Shown: positions 50,033 to 62,315, counted from the stretch's first letter. The stretch: 64,000 bases of DNA from Silene conica (GCA_029255685.2 CM055314.2:3924399-3988398), one strand, 5' to 3'. Program-made: numbers and translations. Notes: generated from the letters alone by a model not told the origin.

Positions 50033-52855
50033 ATGGAGCACCGTGGAACTCCGGTGAGAAGGCCGCACACATCCACTGCGGATCTATTGACTTGGGAGGA
50101 AACTCCTACGGCTGTTTTTTCTGATGCTAATAACTCCAATCGCCCAGTTCGCAACGTTCAGGTTCCTTTTTGTCTTACTTTTGGTCTCGTCTCGATCATT
50201 TGTTTATCTTTTTATTCTATACGGGGACGAGGGTATTTTAATTAAACCTAAACAAACAATTAGGACGGAGGGAGGGAGTTTTTTTGTTTAAAAATGTGAT
50301 CTTTTATTCATTTTAGTTTCTAAATGTGTTTGATTTTGATCAAAGTTTTCAAATTTTTCAATTTTTTTTGGTTTAAATGAGTGCGCTATGACGCGGGTGA
50401 GAATCGAACTCCAACTCAGAGTTCTTACCAGTCGAGCTAACTCTCCTTTGAATTTTTGTAAATGGGTAAAGGAGAAATTTGTACTATTTGTCTAAAAATG
50501 TGATCTTTTGTCTCATATATTATTTCTTTTATTCATTTATTCATTGAATTTTGTTAATTGAATAAGTGAAAAATTTGTCAAAAATATGATCTTTTTATCT
50601 TATATATCTCTGTTTTTTTATTCATAGTTTTCAATTTAGTTTCTAAATGTGTTGGTTTTGATCAAAGTTTTGAACTTTGTTGAATTTCTTCAATTGGGTA
50701 AGTGAAAAATATGTATTATTAGTCCAAAAATGTGATCTTTGAACTTTTTAAAATAGATTACTAAATGAATTTTTGGTTTTTTTTTCTTCATTTTCTTCAA
50801 TATGTTTGTTAGATGAAAGTTTTAAATTTTACAGCAAATCTCTCTTGTGACGGGAATATTCATCGTTTGCTTGCGACGTGTCAAATATAAATTGTCTTAA
50901 CCCGTCGACGATATGTATGTCATAAATGAGTATTTGCGTAGATTTTAGTTGAAAGTTTTGATTTTTGGAGTGTTGGGCATGTTTAAAACGTGAAATTGAA
51001 AAATGGGCAGCCGTCAGATGGAATAAGTAAAGTGGTGTTTGGAGGGCAAGTGACGGATGAAGAAGTTGAATCCCTCTTGAAACGGTAAAGATCTTATGTT
51101 TCTTCTCACGTTTTCCGCGATTTCATTGATTTGATTTCGTCATTTCATTATAATTTGTTGTTTTGAGATTGTTTTGCGATTTGAGTTTGTTTGAGAAGAT
51201 TACAAATTTAATGAATGAAAAAGACATTTCTGTTTTTTTAAGGTTGGTGGCGAGTCTGTCCAATGTAATCATCCCTTTTGTCCCTTAGATTTGAATTCTG
51301 ATTGATTTGAAAGTTGATCCATATCTATCTTACTCAACAACAACAAAAATTATACTGCAATTGCAGGAAACCGTGCTCGGAAAACAAGCGAAAAGAGATG
51401 ACAGGAAGTGGGATTTTCGCTGGAGAAGGAGAGAATGACGAAGAAGAAATTGAAGGCGTCAATGCAACTCCCGGTAGCAAAACCGGTTTGCGTATGTACC
51501 AGGTATATTAACCTTATCTCTTAATAGGAATATTAATAATAGCATCACGGTTTTGGTTGAAATGGTTCATCTATCATGGTATCAGAGTCAGCCAGTGTGA
51601 CTGAAAGTCACGGGTGGTTTTGGTTGAAGGTCACGGGTTCGAATCCTGGCTCAAAACCCCTCAAAAAAACCCATAAAGTGGAAACCAAGTTTTGGTTGAA
51701 ATGGTTCATCTATCATGGTATCAGAGTCAGCCACTGAAGGTCACGGGTTCAAATCCTGACAATCTTAAAACCCCTCAAAAAAAACCCACAAAATGGAAAC
51801 GAGCACACGGTATGAGGAGCTAAGGTTTTGGTTGAGATGGTTCATCTATCATCTCTAGGGTTCTCATCATACTCGTTCTCCATTACAAAACATGCTGAAA
51901 ATGGAAAAAAACTATTCGATGAGACGAGAACTGAACTAGGATAAAATATGCCAACTACTCGAGAAGATTACGAGGGTAGAATATTATCAGTTGTTGGGTG
52001 ACATACAGTGCATTACACACTATTGCCATTATTGTCGAAATTGCAGTTAAGGTTGTTCCTAATTACAATCGAGAGACCGAGTCATACCTTTTAATCTAGG
52101 AATTAGGAACCTCGGAAAGTTACCTCTTTGTCATGATGTGTGTGTGGTCAAGTGTTTTTGGTAAGTTTCTTCTTTTGCTGGTTTGTTTATTGCATTATTA
52201 TTAATCTCAGTTGTTGGTTTGGTGAGTTCATTGCATTCTGACTAAGACCAGTACTCGAGACAAAGAAACTGTTTTCGCGTGGTGACCCACGTTGAAAAGT
52301 CGAAAACTGCATATCATTAATTGCTTACCATCTGATTGAAATCTGTAACCAATGTGGCAGCAAACCTTAGCCAGCATGAGTCAAATCTCATTCATCCCCG
52401 ACGAAAGTGTTTCCCCCAAGAAACCGTCCTCCTTGCCAGAAGTAGCCAAACAGCGCGAGCTCAGTGGGAATTTAGATAGCACAACAGAGGCGAAGTTAAA
52501 GAAGCAACTCTCTGATGCCAAGTGCAAGGAGCTTAGTGGCAACAACATATTCGCACCACCTCCTGAAATCAAGCCTCGGTCTGTGCAACCTTCACCAGCG
52601 TTCCGAGAAACAGACGCTGAGCCTGTAGTCAAGACTGCCAAGAAAATCCCGGACCAGAAATTCGCCCACTTGTCCGGTAACAACATCTTCAAGGAAGACC
52701 CGTCTGCCATATCTGCAGAAAAGCCTTTGAGCACGGCCAAGCTGCGGGAAATCAGTGGGAATGATATATTTGCTGATGGGAAGGCAGAGTCTCGAGACTA
52801 CTATAGTGGCGTTCGTAAGCCTCCTGGTGGAGAAAGCAGCATTGCTTTGGTTTAA
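50033..52855 (+). CDS. DUF4057 family protein (plant HN1-like)
   Basis: Exons 50033-50161, 51011-51084, 51367-51502 and 52361-52855 join in phase to 277 aa. The start MEHRGTPVRRPHTSTADLLT is the typical N-terminus. Then come the SDGISKVVFGGQVTDEE block, TGSGIF, and the repeated motif ELSGN: RELSGNLDS, KELSGNNIFAPPPEI, HLSGNNIF, REISGNDIF. This is the plant family annotated as DUF4057 or HN1-like; no molecular function is established that I know of. The protein is hydrophilic, without membrane helix or signal peptide, and likely largely disordered. Introns 1 and 3 hold a SINE-like piece, a small MITE and a tandem tRNA-like repeat, none at splice sites. Confidence 0.88.
50385..50455 (-). mobile_element. 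tRNA-derived SINE-like piece in DUF4057 intron 1
   Basis: The minus strand reads TTAGCTCGACTGG (A box-like) and GGAGTTCGATTCTC (B box-like) about 35 bases apart, flanked by GAGAGT and TCACCCGCGTCA. The cloverleaf is incomplete, so it is not a working tRNA gene. Confidence 0.5.
50835..50938. repeat. Small MITE-like repeat in DUF4057 intron 1
   Basis: CTCTCTTGTGACGGGAATATTC resembles the right end (reverse complement) of the repeat at 61760-61950; the partner arm TCATAAATGAGTATTTGCG is weak. Confidence 0.35.
51545..51860 (+). repeat. Tandem tRNA-like repeat in DUF4057 intron 3
   Basis: Two full units and one partial unit of about 135 bp. Each has GGTTTTGGTTGAAATGGTTC, CTATCATGGTATCAGAGTCA and GGTCACGGGTTCGAATCC, ending with a CCCCTCAAAAAAACCC tail. 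GGTTCGAATCC is an exact B box; TGGTATCAGAG also matches a PBS for initiator tRNA-Met. SINE-derived or TRIM-derived. Confidence 0.6.
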
Positions 52856-53115
52856 TATATTGGGTTCTAACATTGGTTTATCTTCATAATATCATTGATT
52901 GATTATGTGTGTTAATTATTCTTCATAATAACTTGATCTTGGTTGCACTCGATTCCGTTCCTTAGATTTTAACTTGTTTATCAGAGAGCTACTGATATTT
53001 TGCTAATTGGGTTGTAATGTTTATATTCAAAATATTGGTTTTTTTAAATGTTCTTGTCATATATCTTAATGAAGTTGAAGAAATTCAGATTATCCATAGC
53101 GGAACCTGTTTTCGA

Positions 53116-53973
53116 TCACTTGCAAGGCGCGCTGCATGTCATATAGTCACAACCACTGACCTTTTCGATAGGCCTCTTACACTTAGGACACGGCTTAGTG
53201 TAAGTCCGAATCCAATTAGTACACAAGTCCTCGCTTTCCGACCTCATCTTTGCGACCCACTTAGCCACAACCTTACATTCCACTGGTCGATGTGGTTCCT
53301 CACTACAATTCCTACAAAAACAATGCAAACAATCGCACTCAACATCGTACCCACCCGTCCCAGTCCCACCACTGTGTTCAAACTCGATTGCTCGGTCACA
53401 CCCTTGTCCGGGACACCATTTGACACTCTCCTTGACCTCCACATAAGACCTCATAAAATAATCATTGTATTTTCGTCTATAATCCTTAGAAACTAAACGA
53501 ATTGTCCTACGTCCCACGACTGCAGGGCAGGTCGGGTCAGGGCATCTTAACGATAGACACCTTGACCCGTTATTGTTGATTGAAGTAGCGACATAATTTC
53601 TCCAACAACTTTTACAATAATAATGTTTGTCACACCTAGTTGATATTACTTTATCGACTGATAAATTGTCCTCAAAATAAATTCCACAATTGATAACATC
53701 ACTGTTTTTTGATAATTTCGATTTTTTAACAAACAATCCAATCTCATTACGAACTGATTGTTCATTGTGGAGGCAATGATCAACCAAACGAGATGTATTC
53801 CACTTGTGATGACATAGAAGAACGTTTGCTTCGTATTTTGGTACTGAAAGAACAGAGATAACGCGTGAAATTTGTTCGCTTTGACAGTGTTGAATGTCAG
53901 ACACGTTTAGAACAATGTAGCATCTTTTCGATGAATTGGTGACGGAGAAGTGTCCATCCGAACGCCCTTGCGC
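53116..53973 (-). pseudogene. Broken ARIADNE-type RBR E3 ubiquitin ligase
   Basis: The frame reads YIVLNVSDI, a UBA-like region, RING1 (CGIYFED ... HYYCKSCWRNYVATSI), CPDPTCPAVVGR, an IBR domain (VKWCPGQGCDRAIEF, CDCLHCFCRNCSEEPHRPV) and the start of RING2 (CPKCKRPIEKVSGCDYMTCS). It stops right after APCK at 53118-53116, before the FEFCWLC half of RING2 and the Ariadne domain. At the other end an in-frame stop at 53976-53974 is reached with no ATG, so the family's acidic N-terminus is missing. In a working enzyme RING1 binds an E2 and the RING2 cysteine carries ubiquitin. Some RING1 positions look altered. A truncated gene copy, probably untranslated. Confidence 0.82.
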
Positions 53974-53976
53974 CTA

Positions 53977-54731
53977 CTCCATGGCCGGAATACAATGATT
54001 ATTTGGATTCATTGACGGAGTAGTTGTTGTGTTTTGCAAGCTTAGCTTTTTTTGTGTTACGGTTGAATCCAAACTCTCCGTTATTATTTTGTTTGAAAAA
54101 CTAATTCAATTCAGGTTCAATTACCAGTCGGATAATGACCACTTGGCCAATGCATTTTTCAAAGAAGTGCTTTACATGATTTATTACTGATGCGGGAATG
54201 CATGGGCCCGGAGATTAAACCCCGTCACCAAAAAAAACTAATCCAACTCTAGTCCTATTAATTGTTGGGGCCTTGGGGGATGTAGAAGTTAACCCAATAA
54301 TTGATGTATTTTATGCAAATTAACTCTTAAGTAGCAAATTAAGTTTTCTACCATTTCTTAATTAAATATTATAAAACCATTTTAAATATATCAAATAAAA
54401 ATTAAATATAATATTTAATTTACCTATTCAATGAAAAATGTGAACTTAAATTTAATATAAACAAAAATATGATCACGTATTTTTTTTATTGTAAATTCAC
54501 TAAAGAATCTCAAATTATGAATATTTTTCTACTAAAATAAATAAATAAAATACTTCAACATGTTTGCTAATAATTAGGAATTTTAAGATTAATATTTGAT
54601 CAATAATTTTGACTTACAATAATAGTAAAATATTTAATTTACTAAATTTCATTTTTTTATCCTCCTTGCTCAACTCACGACCTCGCAGTCCATCCTCTCG
54701 ATGTTCTGAGAGAACTCGAATCTCCGCTAGA
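53977..54731. other. AT-rich intergenic region
   Basis: No gene or repeat was recognised beyond AT-rich tracts. Confidence 0.4.
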
Positions 54732-55057
54732 CTAAGGGGTTGTTTGGTCGACACCTTAAAAACACATGAATTACAAAATCACATGATTTGCAAAAATATG
54801 TCTTGTTTGGTTGACAATATTTTTTTTTGAAAAATGGAGGAATTAGAAGTTTTTAGGAACTTTCAATGCCTACATGACGTAGGAATTGGCTTAATTACCT
54901 CTCCCTTGGTCATTGGAAATTCTCATTGAATTTAATTCCTGCATGGGCAACCAAACACTTTTGTCAAATTCACCCGAATTGGATGCTGAAACTTAATTCC
55001 TATGAAATTGAAGTTCCTAGGCAAATTAAGTTCTTTGATCAACCAAACGACTCCTAA
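54732..55057. mobile_element. hAT-like MITE
   Basis: CTAAGGGGTTGTTTGGTCGA and GATCAACCAAACGACTCCTA form inverted termini of about 22 bp. TTGTTTGGTTGAC recurs inside near 54803. Non-coding. Confidence 0.6.
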
Positions 55058-56307
55058 GAGTACTTTGTTAAAACAAGATATGTGCTTAATTGCACATTGA
55101 GAGAAATTTATGGGACCGATTTGTTACATTTATAAGTTGAGGAGTATCCAATTTTATTGGGGTGATTTGCTATATATTTTAACTTATATTTACTAGTTTT
55201 AAAATCATGCAAATTTGCGCGGGTATATATGATTCAAACATTGCTGTTAGCAAAAATATAGAAAAACATAGTTAAGTTTTATAAACGTATATTTACAATA
55301 AATTAAGTTAACTTTAACTCATACTCGTTTTATAATATTGTCGAGTTTTAAAAAATTTCCGATTTTCACAAATTTTCTTGTGGGACTATCTCATGTGTGA
55401 CCAATAAAGAACTGGCCATTTTTTTATAAATAGTGACTAGTCGCTTAGGTTAATTACTATCCTATTTACCCGAAAATTATTCACATTTTGGAAAAATACA
55501 CGGATTAAGACCGTGTCATATGATAATTATTTGGATGTATTGTTCATTTATGTTTATATTTTATGATCCAGGTTATTGTCCGTCTATATTTTGGGTTTTT
55601 GTTTTGACATTTTAAGCCTTCAAAATACTACTCAAGTGATATAATTTGTTTTCCATTTGGTTTTCTTTTTTGACATTTTTGGTTTAGTCCAGGTTTGATC
55701 ACATACCAAACTACCGGAGAGAGATGGATCATGGATCCGGCCAAACAAAGTATGGTCCATACCAAATTACATGGTCATATCTGGTCCAGACTACTCTTTG
55801 GTCATAAAGCAGTTGTGATAAAATTAAGTAGAAAAGAACATACCTTCAAAGTATCCACAAAGGTGAAAATTTAGCTCTCCATATAACCAATAACAAGTTA
55901 ACAACCTTATTTCTTCCAACCCGAACCCGACCTAAACTGATCGACGTGTTATTTTGTCAACCTGATGGATGACCTAATAAAAAACTAGCTTAATATTGGT
56001 CTAAGTAAACCAAATTTACATTGATTTAAATTATTTTCACTTAATATTATAATTCATACACTTACCCACGATTTAACATAAAATATGTTGATAACTTGAC
56101 TCGACCTAACCTGAGAGAGTGACACGTGTAGATATGTCATTGAATACAAAAAAACGAGGCGACCATTTATTTAAAAAAATAAAATGAACCTCATACACAA
56201 AATCTACTGAAACCCTAATTAAATCAATCTAGCCCTCCGCTTTATCCCATAACCCAATCAATCTAAGGAGGAGGAGAAGAAGAAGAAGAAGAAGAAGAGG
56301 AGGAAGA
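55058..56307. other. Intergenic region upstream of SC35
   Basis: AT-rich; no gene was seen. 55680-55810 repeats TGGTC/GACCA words. A GAGGAAGAAGAA purine run (56264-56305) just before the start codon is probably the 5' UTR. Confidence 0.4.
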
Positions 56308-58263
56308 ATGTCGCACTTCGGAAGAACAGGTCCTCCAGACATCAGTGACACTTACTCGCTCCTCGTTCTCAATATCACCTTCCGTACTCTTTCTTTCTCT
56401 CTTTCTTCCACCTTTTTTCTCCAAATTTTTCTATTTGGATTTGTTGTAATTTGTAATTTGACCATTTGTAGGCACTTCAGCGGATGATTTGTACCCGCTT
56501 TTCGACCGTTACGGCAAAGTTGTTGACGTCTTCATTCCTCGTGATCGCAGGTTCGTCCTTTCTCTACCTCCCCCTTTTTCCACTTTACTCTATTACGCTC
56601 TCTTCTAATTCAATTATTCTCCGGCCGATATACTGTAATTGTGTTACGATAATTTATTTGATTCAATTGATGATTCATAGTGTGAAATGGTGAATCAGTG
56701 ATGAAATGATCACCATTAATGATGAAGATCACCATTGTTATGGTTGCAGCTTAGCTGTTTGTTGAAATGTTTAGTGAGAGAAAGTAAGAGATATTTGTTG
56801 ATAGATAGAAGGTAGATGAAGTTTGTTATTGTGTTTAGATAATTAACTGTACATTGTACGGTTGTTTATATACAATGAGTCAACTATGCTATGAGTCAAC
56901 TGTACATACAAAGATAATAAACTGACTATATTATTCTTCATACATAGGACTGGTGAATCGCGGGGTTTTGCTTTTGTTCGTTACAAGTATCAGGATGAAG
57001 CAGCCAAGGCTGTTGAAAAACTTGATGGTATTTTATTCATTTTTTTTGAATTTTTGTTAGTCCATTCACATTTTTAATTCTTTCACAAGGGTTTGTATTC
57101 TTAATAGCTTCATTCGTCTCGTGTTGTTCAGGGAAAGTTGTTGATGGGAGAGAAATCATGGTCCAGTTTGCTAAGTATGGTCCTAATGCTGAAAAAATGT
57201 ATGTTACCTGTCACCTACCTCTATTTCGATTTCTGTGTTTTTGACGTGTAATCGTGTGGTATAAGACTATAAGATTGCTGCTTTGATAATAGATCTTGCA
57301 TTTTTTGATTATGTTATCAGCCAAAAGGGAAGGGTAAGTGAACCCCTTACTTCAAAAGGAAGATCAAGAAGCCCTCGTCCAAGGTTAGTCACTGAGTTTG
57401 TGTGTAATCTATTAGTTGTCTTCCTTATATAAAATCTTACTAGCTGTTTACCTAATAAAATTTTCATTTAGGTACCGAGATGACCATAGAGAAAAAGATT
57501 ATAGAAGGAGAAGCCGCAGTAGAAGCAGAGATAGGAACGATAGGGATAGGTACCGTGAGAGGGACAGAGGTCACCGTCGTCGAAGCAGGAGCTACAGTAG
57601 AAGCCCAGGCTACCGCAAAGATCATGGTAAAGGAAAGTATGATGATGAAAGGCGGAGCCGTAGTCAGAGTCGTCCTCGAGGAAGGTATGGTCTTCACTCA
57701 TTTTCTTACCTTTTGTCTTGATACAAAAGCAGCAAAGGCGTTAGGATGGCGGGGAGGGGGTCTGACGGAGGGAGAACCATGCCTTTTCCTTCCAAATATT
57801 CTCTTGTCAGATAGAAATGTAGGGATCCGTTTTTCCTCTCCCAAGTTAATCTTGCAAAACCATACAAAGGAAATTGATCCTTTAGTTTCACTCTCTTCCG
57901 TTTCCCTTCTTTCGTCATCTATTGGTTAGGGTTGCAGTTATGCCTTTTCTTAGTAGAATCATGAGAGATTTTGCTTGTTTTATTGCAGTGCTTCTCCCCG
58001 TCGATCCAGTCTCAGTCCAAGGAGAAGTCCATCACCTAAGCGATCTCCAAGGGTTGAAAGTCCAGCTCCACGTGTGCGAGAAGAGCAATCTCCAATCCCA
58101 AGGAATGGTTCACGTGAACGTTGTGCTGATTCTCGTAGCCAGTCTCCCCGCAAATTTGACGTGGATGTGAGTGTTTAAGCAACACCAATGCTTCACCAAT
58201 AATAACCGTACAATCGATTTCATTCCCATTCTCATGTTAGTTTTTTTCTTCCTTCAGGAATGA
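56308..58263 (+). CDS. SC35: SC35-type SR splicing factor
   Basis: Exons 56308-56383, 56472-56550, 56948-57027, 57132-57198, 57321-57383, 57472-57684, 57989-58166 and 58258-58263 join to 253 aa. SR proteins bind exonic RNA and recruit U1 and U2 components in the nucleus. The N-terminus MSHFGRTGPPDISDTYSLLV precedes one RRM (about 15-93) with RNP2 LLVLNI and RNP1 RGFAFVRY, then FAKYGPNAEKI and an RS domain (from about 115) of RSRSRSRDR and SPRRSPSPKRSP type. This matches plant SC35 rather than the SCL proteins. Reading through the last intron reaches a stop at 58178 and gives 255 aa, so either end is possible. Alternative frames over the RS region are shadows. Confidence 0.92.
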
Positions 58264-59906
58264 TCGATGAGTTGCATGTCAAAGAGATTGCTCGGGATGA
58301 CGGCAATACTCTTCCTGCCAAGAACATGAACCTTTTGCATGTTACTGCTGTATGCATGTGTTGATTTGAAGTCTGTCGAAAGTAAAAAATCTTTCTTTGT
58401 TGAACTTCATGCAGTATTCGACTTTCATTGGTATGATGCTGTTTGAATATTTTGCAGTTTAATCTCCAGTTTGTTGTATTACTTAAAAGGATATGATGTT
58501 TACTAGTCCTAGATTTATCTAGTATCCTCTGTTCTTCTTTATGCTATTTTGTTGTATGATTATTGTGGGTGTAGCTTTCACTCATCGTCTGTGGATGTAT
58601 GATGCTTTTTCTCTTCTATCAAAGGGCTTCTCATTTATACCCCAGTCTACTGTAGAACTTAAGAGGGTTTGATGTATAATAGTGTTTAGTTTAGACCTTT
58701 AGCCGGTTTTGCTAAATCAAACACGTAACGTTTCACATTTTTCTCTGCATATGTTTAACGAATGAATGGCCGATGTTGACATCGATTGAACAACAAAGAA
58801 AAACCGTGAAATTAATTTGGGGAGGAGGTTACCTTGAACTTATGCATGTTCCTTGACTGGGATCGAGCAAGATCATCTATAGAATTTGGACCTTATCCAT
58901 GGGGTGTTCTATATATTGTTGATGAACAGACATATACTCTTGAATAAACCTAGCAAACCTGATCTGATCTGAGCTGTGCTCAAACTAAGTATATCAAATA
59001 TGATTTATGTACGAACCCAACCTGAACCAAACTTACCCACTTCATGAATTGACTCAACTCAAACACGCTAACCGACCTGAACCTTACGTCCTCCAAACTG
59101 ACCCACATTTTGAAATAGCACAAAATGACACACCCGTAACACATTAACCCAAGTTCCTCCCTGCATGTGAATTACCTGAATTGAAAATACTCGTCCACAA
59201 TTACTCTTTTGCCGGGCCTACTTATGAGCCATAAAATACTGCCTTTTTGAATTTCGTTGTCCCCAGCACATATTTCCTGGTCTTCAGTTTAAATGTCTCT
59301 TGGTCCTTTAAACTGCAAAAAATAACAAGGAACAAGCTAATGTTTGCCCCTTTATCTCAGCACGTGAGCTCGTGGCTGTAGCTGAGCACGTGAGCTCGTT
59401 GCTGTAGCTGAGCCTGTGTGCCCGTGGTTGTTGCTGAAAAGTAATTTGCTGCTGCTTTTGCTGCTAATAACGGCTCGATATGTTGCTGCTATCGTTTCTG
59501 CTAATAGCTGCCTGATTTGTTGCTGGTGCTTTTTTTTTTGGTGTCAATGAACCAACATATACGTCAGATGCGGTGTCTTAGCTGAATGCAGCTGGTTGAT
59601 TTTGAGCACATCTCAGTCTAAATAGCTATCATGAAGCGTGACCTTTTTTTGCTAGAAGTGAACCAGAGCCGCAGTCTGGTACCAGTAATCATTATAATTA
59701 GCTCTATTAAAGCAGCCTTGATCTGTCTACACTGCTGTTGTCCCTGTTGTAGTTGGTTGTTCTCCTCACATGTAAGTCTTTCTTGAATGCATTATAGCTA
59801 CTGCTTCAATTTTGTTAGCTCGTTTTGCGCAATACGTTCATGTGGTCAGTTAGTATGTACTGTGAGTCACTAGGGGAGTTTGAGCCTAGGTTATATGTTC
59901 TACCCC
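58264..59906 (+). other. SC35 3' flank and intergenic region
   Basis: The first part is probably 3' UTR. 58930-59170 has GAACC/CTGAAC-rich repeat debris. 59357-59440 has two to three ~33-bp repeats of GAGCACGTGAGCTCGT with GCTGTAGCT. No gene was seen. Confidence 0.4.
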
Positions 59907-60201
59907 TTAGGCCTCGCTTTGGATGGACGTAATTGTTACTAGGGTAATAAAGCCGAAGTGAACTGAAAAGAAATGGAGGAAAGTGATGGTGGTTGTAGAT
60001 AGAAATGGAGGAAGATAATGTAATAGTCCCTACATTAAGGAGGTAATAGTCCCCCCCCCCCCCCCCCAGGTAATTTGATAATTCCTCCCTTACGTCCTCT
60101 TTTCACCTTTCACCACCACCACTCACCACCAATCTCCCATTTTTTCTTGTTTAGCCTCCATTACCCCGGCAACAATTACCCCATCCCAAGCTCGCCCTTA
60201 G
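59907..60201. mobile_element. MITE with a poly-C tract
   Basis: The ends TTAGGCCTCGCTTTGGATGG and CCATCCCAAGCTCGCCCTTA are inverted repeats of about 20 bp. The middle has a run of about 20 C (near 60050-60068). Non-coding. Confidence 0.65.
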
Positions 60202-60377
60202 TGCATTCACCAGCTAACTCGTTTGCTAAGTTATTGTAAGATACCAAAGGGTCGCGAGGTTTAATTGACTTCTTGCAAAAGCTAACTCTCAATAGTTACT
60301 TTATTAACTTTACCAAGAGCTGTTCTTATACTCTTCATTTGTGTCGATGTCACTGCCTCTGTGCGGTAAGATTGTCT

Positions 60378-60800
60378 TGTGAGATGTTTTACATTGCTTC
60401 ACAGTTGGTGTGGGACTGTTAGCTGACTGCTGTAGGTTATAAATTTGTAGAAGTGTGTCAGGCCATTTGACGCTAGCCTTGCTGTTGTTAGTACCTGCTT
60501 GTTTGCTTGTCCCCTTTGCAGTTGATGGCCATTTACATTCCTTAGCCGTGTTGGTGATTTCGGCTGGTCCAAGTTTTTGGCTTCAATTTTTGTGAGATGT
60601 TTACATTACTTTCAGTTGGCGTGGGACTGTTAGCTGATTGCTGTAGGTTACAAATTTGTAGAAGTTTGTCAGGCTATTTGACGCTAGCCTTGCTGGTGGT
60701 TAGTACCTGCTTGTTTGCTTTTCACGGTTGCAGTTGATGGCCATTTACATTCCTTGACCATGTTGCTGATTTCGACTTGTTCATGTTTTGGTTTCAAATT
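60378..60800 (+). repeat. ~215-bp tandem duplication
   Basis: 60378-60595 and 60597-60800 are near copies: GTGGGACTGTTAGCTGA, TTGACGCTAGCCTTGCTG and GTTGATGGCCATTTACATTC occur in the same order in both. Differences are scattered. Function unknown. Confidence 0.8.
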
Positions 60801-60949
60801 TTATTATGAGACAGTCTCACACTAAAGTAAATATACTTCTAGTAATTGTATTTTGGGTTTTCAATTAGTACTCTGTAGTATCATTTAATATGGTATTATT
60901 CATTATTTATGAACTCGTCTTTTAAATTGCATGTTGTTGCTGTTTTAGT

Positions 60950-61530
60950 CGGTGATAGTCATCCTGGAGACCAACTCGGGCTCATCTGAAGTTAGTTGTG
61001 TGGATAGTTTTTTGAAGGCCATTATCGGCCCTTCTCTTTTCTGATGCTTAGTATAATTTTGAGAAATTTTATTTGCCGACACTGCTGATAAAGTTTGCAG
61101 TCTATATGAGGTCGAGGAAGATTGGGGATTCCCAAAGCTTTACTTATAGGTTTTATGCTCGCAAATTTCCAGCGTCAAATTTGAATATGCTTCTTATGGT
61201 ACGAATATGGATTGCTACTATATTGGCCTCCCGAAGTCCCTTATGTCTGTTGTCAAACACAGCACAACAGTCTTGCTCGGGTCTTCAAATGGTTCCATTG
61301 TCGTCTTTTTAAGTAATTCTTCACGCTTCTGTAGCGCAAGTGGGTCTTGTTAAATAGAACATGATGCTGAAAAAATGTAAATGGAGTTTTGTTTGGACTT
61401 CGATTTGATGCCTACAAGTTTCCTGAGCGGTACAAAACTGATGAGTTTGAGTCGCTGCATTTGGGATGGATCAATGTGTTGAGTGGGACTCGTCTCACCG
61501 AATCTCGCTTGATTCTCATGTGATACAGAT
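60950..61530 (+). pseudogene. Unrecognised coding-like remnants
   Basis: Several stretches read like protein: VILETNSGSSEVSCVDSFLK (near 60956-61040), DKVCSLYEVEEDWGFPKLYL (near 61086-61145), then in the same frame after a stop FEYASYGTNMDCYYIGLPKS and VLLGSSNGSIVVF (to about 61310), and LFGLRFDAYKFPERYKTDEF (near 61390-61450). They do not join into one clean frame. I do not recognise the family. Either exons of a gene I could not assemble or a decayed copy. Confidence 0.35.
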
Positions 61531-61759
61531 AAGATGGTTGTTGAAGATGAAGAGGCGGCCATGTTCATCGACATTCGATTAAGTGTGATCATAATGAATT
61601 GATGAATTCTATCAAATTATTTTAGGTGCTATAAGGAAATAAGTTCGAGACTTGTACACTAACATCTTTAGCGATTGCTCATCACTGAGCTAGAACTAGT
61701 AAGAATGTGGTATATACTCCTTTAAATTGGTTGATCCCATATAATAGCAAACATTAATT

Positions 61760-61950
61760 CTGGCACAAATTCTCATTTGTGACGGTTATATCCGTTGCAA
61801 ATTTGTGGCGGGTTAAATAAAATTTATTTGGGGATAAAGATAAATCATTTGTGATTCCTTATGGACTTTCATTATTGTCGTATTTAATCAATTTGGTGTG
61901 CTTGACCGGATATACCCGTCACAAGAGAGGTCTATTGTAATTCCGGGGCT
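61760..61950. repeat. MITE of the GACGG-TATATCCG type
   Basis: TTTGTGACGGTTATATCCGT on the left and ACCGGATATACCCGTCACAA on the right are inverted around an AT-rich core. Confidence 0.5.
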
Positions 61951-62315
61951 TATCCCCTCATTCGTACCAAAAAATTATTATTTAATGATATAAAGATTAT
62001 CATAGGCTTCTAGTACACGACGTTATATGAAAGTTCATGATTATTTGATAAGAGTATATATATGTAACTATTTAAAAAGAAACAATATGTTAAGTATTGA
62101 CAAGGATGGACTGGCAGTTCTTTAGGTCCATTTATTTAATGATAAATAAAGACTTCAATGTATAACAATAACAACTTTATTTTGTTTGAATTGAAAACGT
62201 CTGAATTTACCTAAATTGATGAAGCTGAACTAAACTGAATGGAACTAAGATTTAATTGAGAAGCGAAAAGCTTAACTCAATTAAATAAAGTTGAATTGAA
62301 TGTAGGTTGTATGGT
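61951..62315. other. AT-rich intergenic stretch
   Basis: No gene was seen. 62213-62300 contains GAACTAAACTGAATGG-like words of the GAACTGAA repeat style. Confidence 0.35.

Noticed and set aside
50385..50455. Functional tRNA gene on the minus strand
   Set aside because: A and B boxes are present but acceptor and anticodon stems do not form; treated as SINE-like.
57464..57929. Long overlapping frames on both strands in the SC35 RS region
   Set aside because: Arg/Ser codon repeats open other frames by composition; the spliced plus-strand RS frame explains them.
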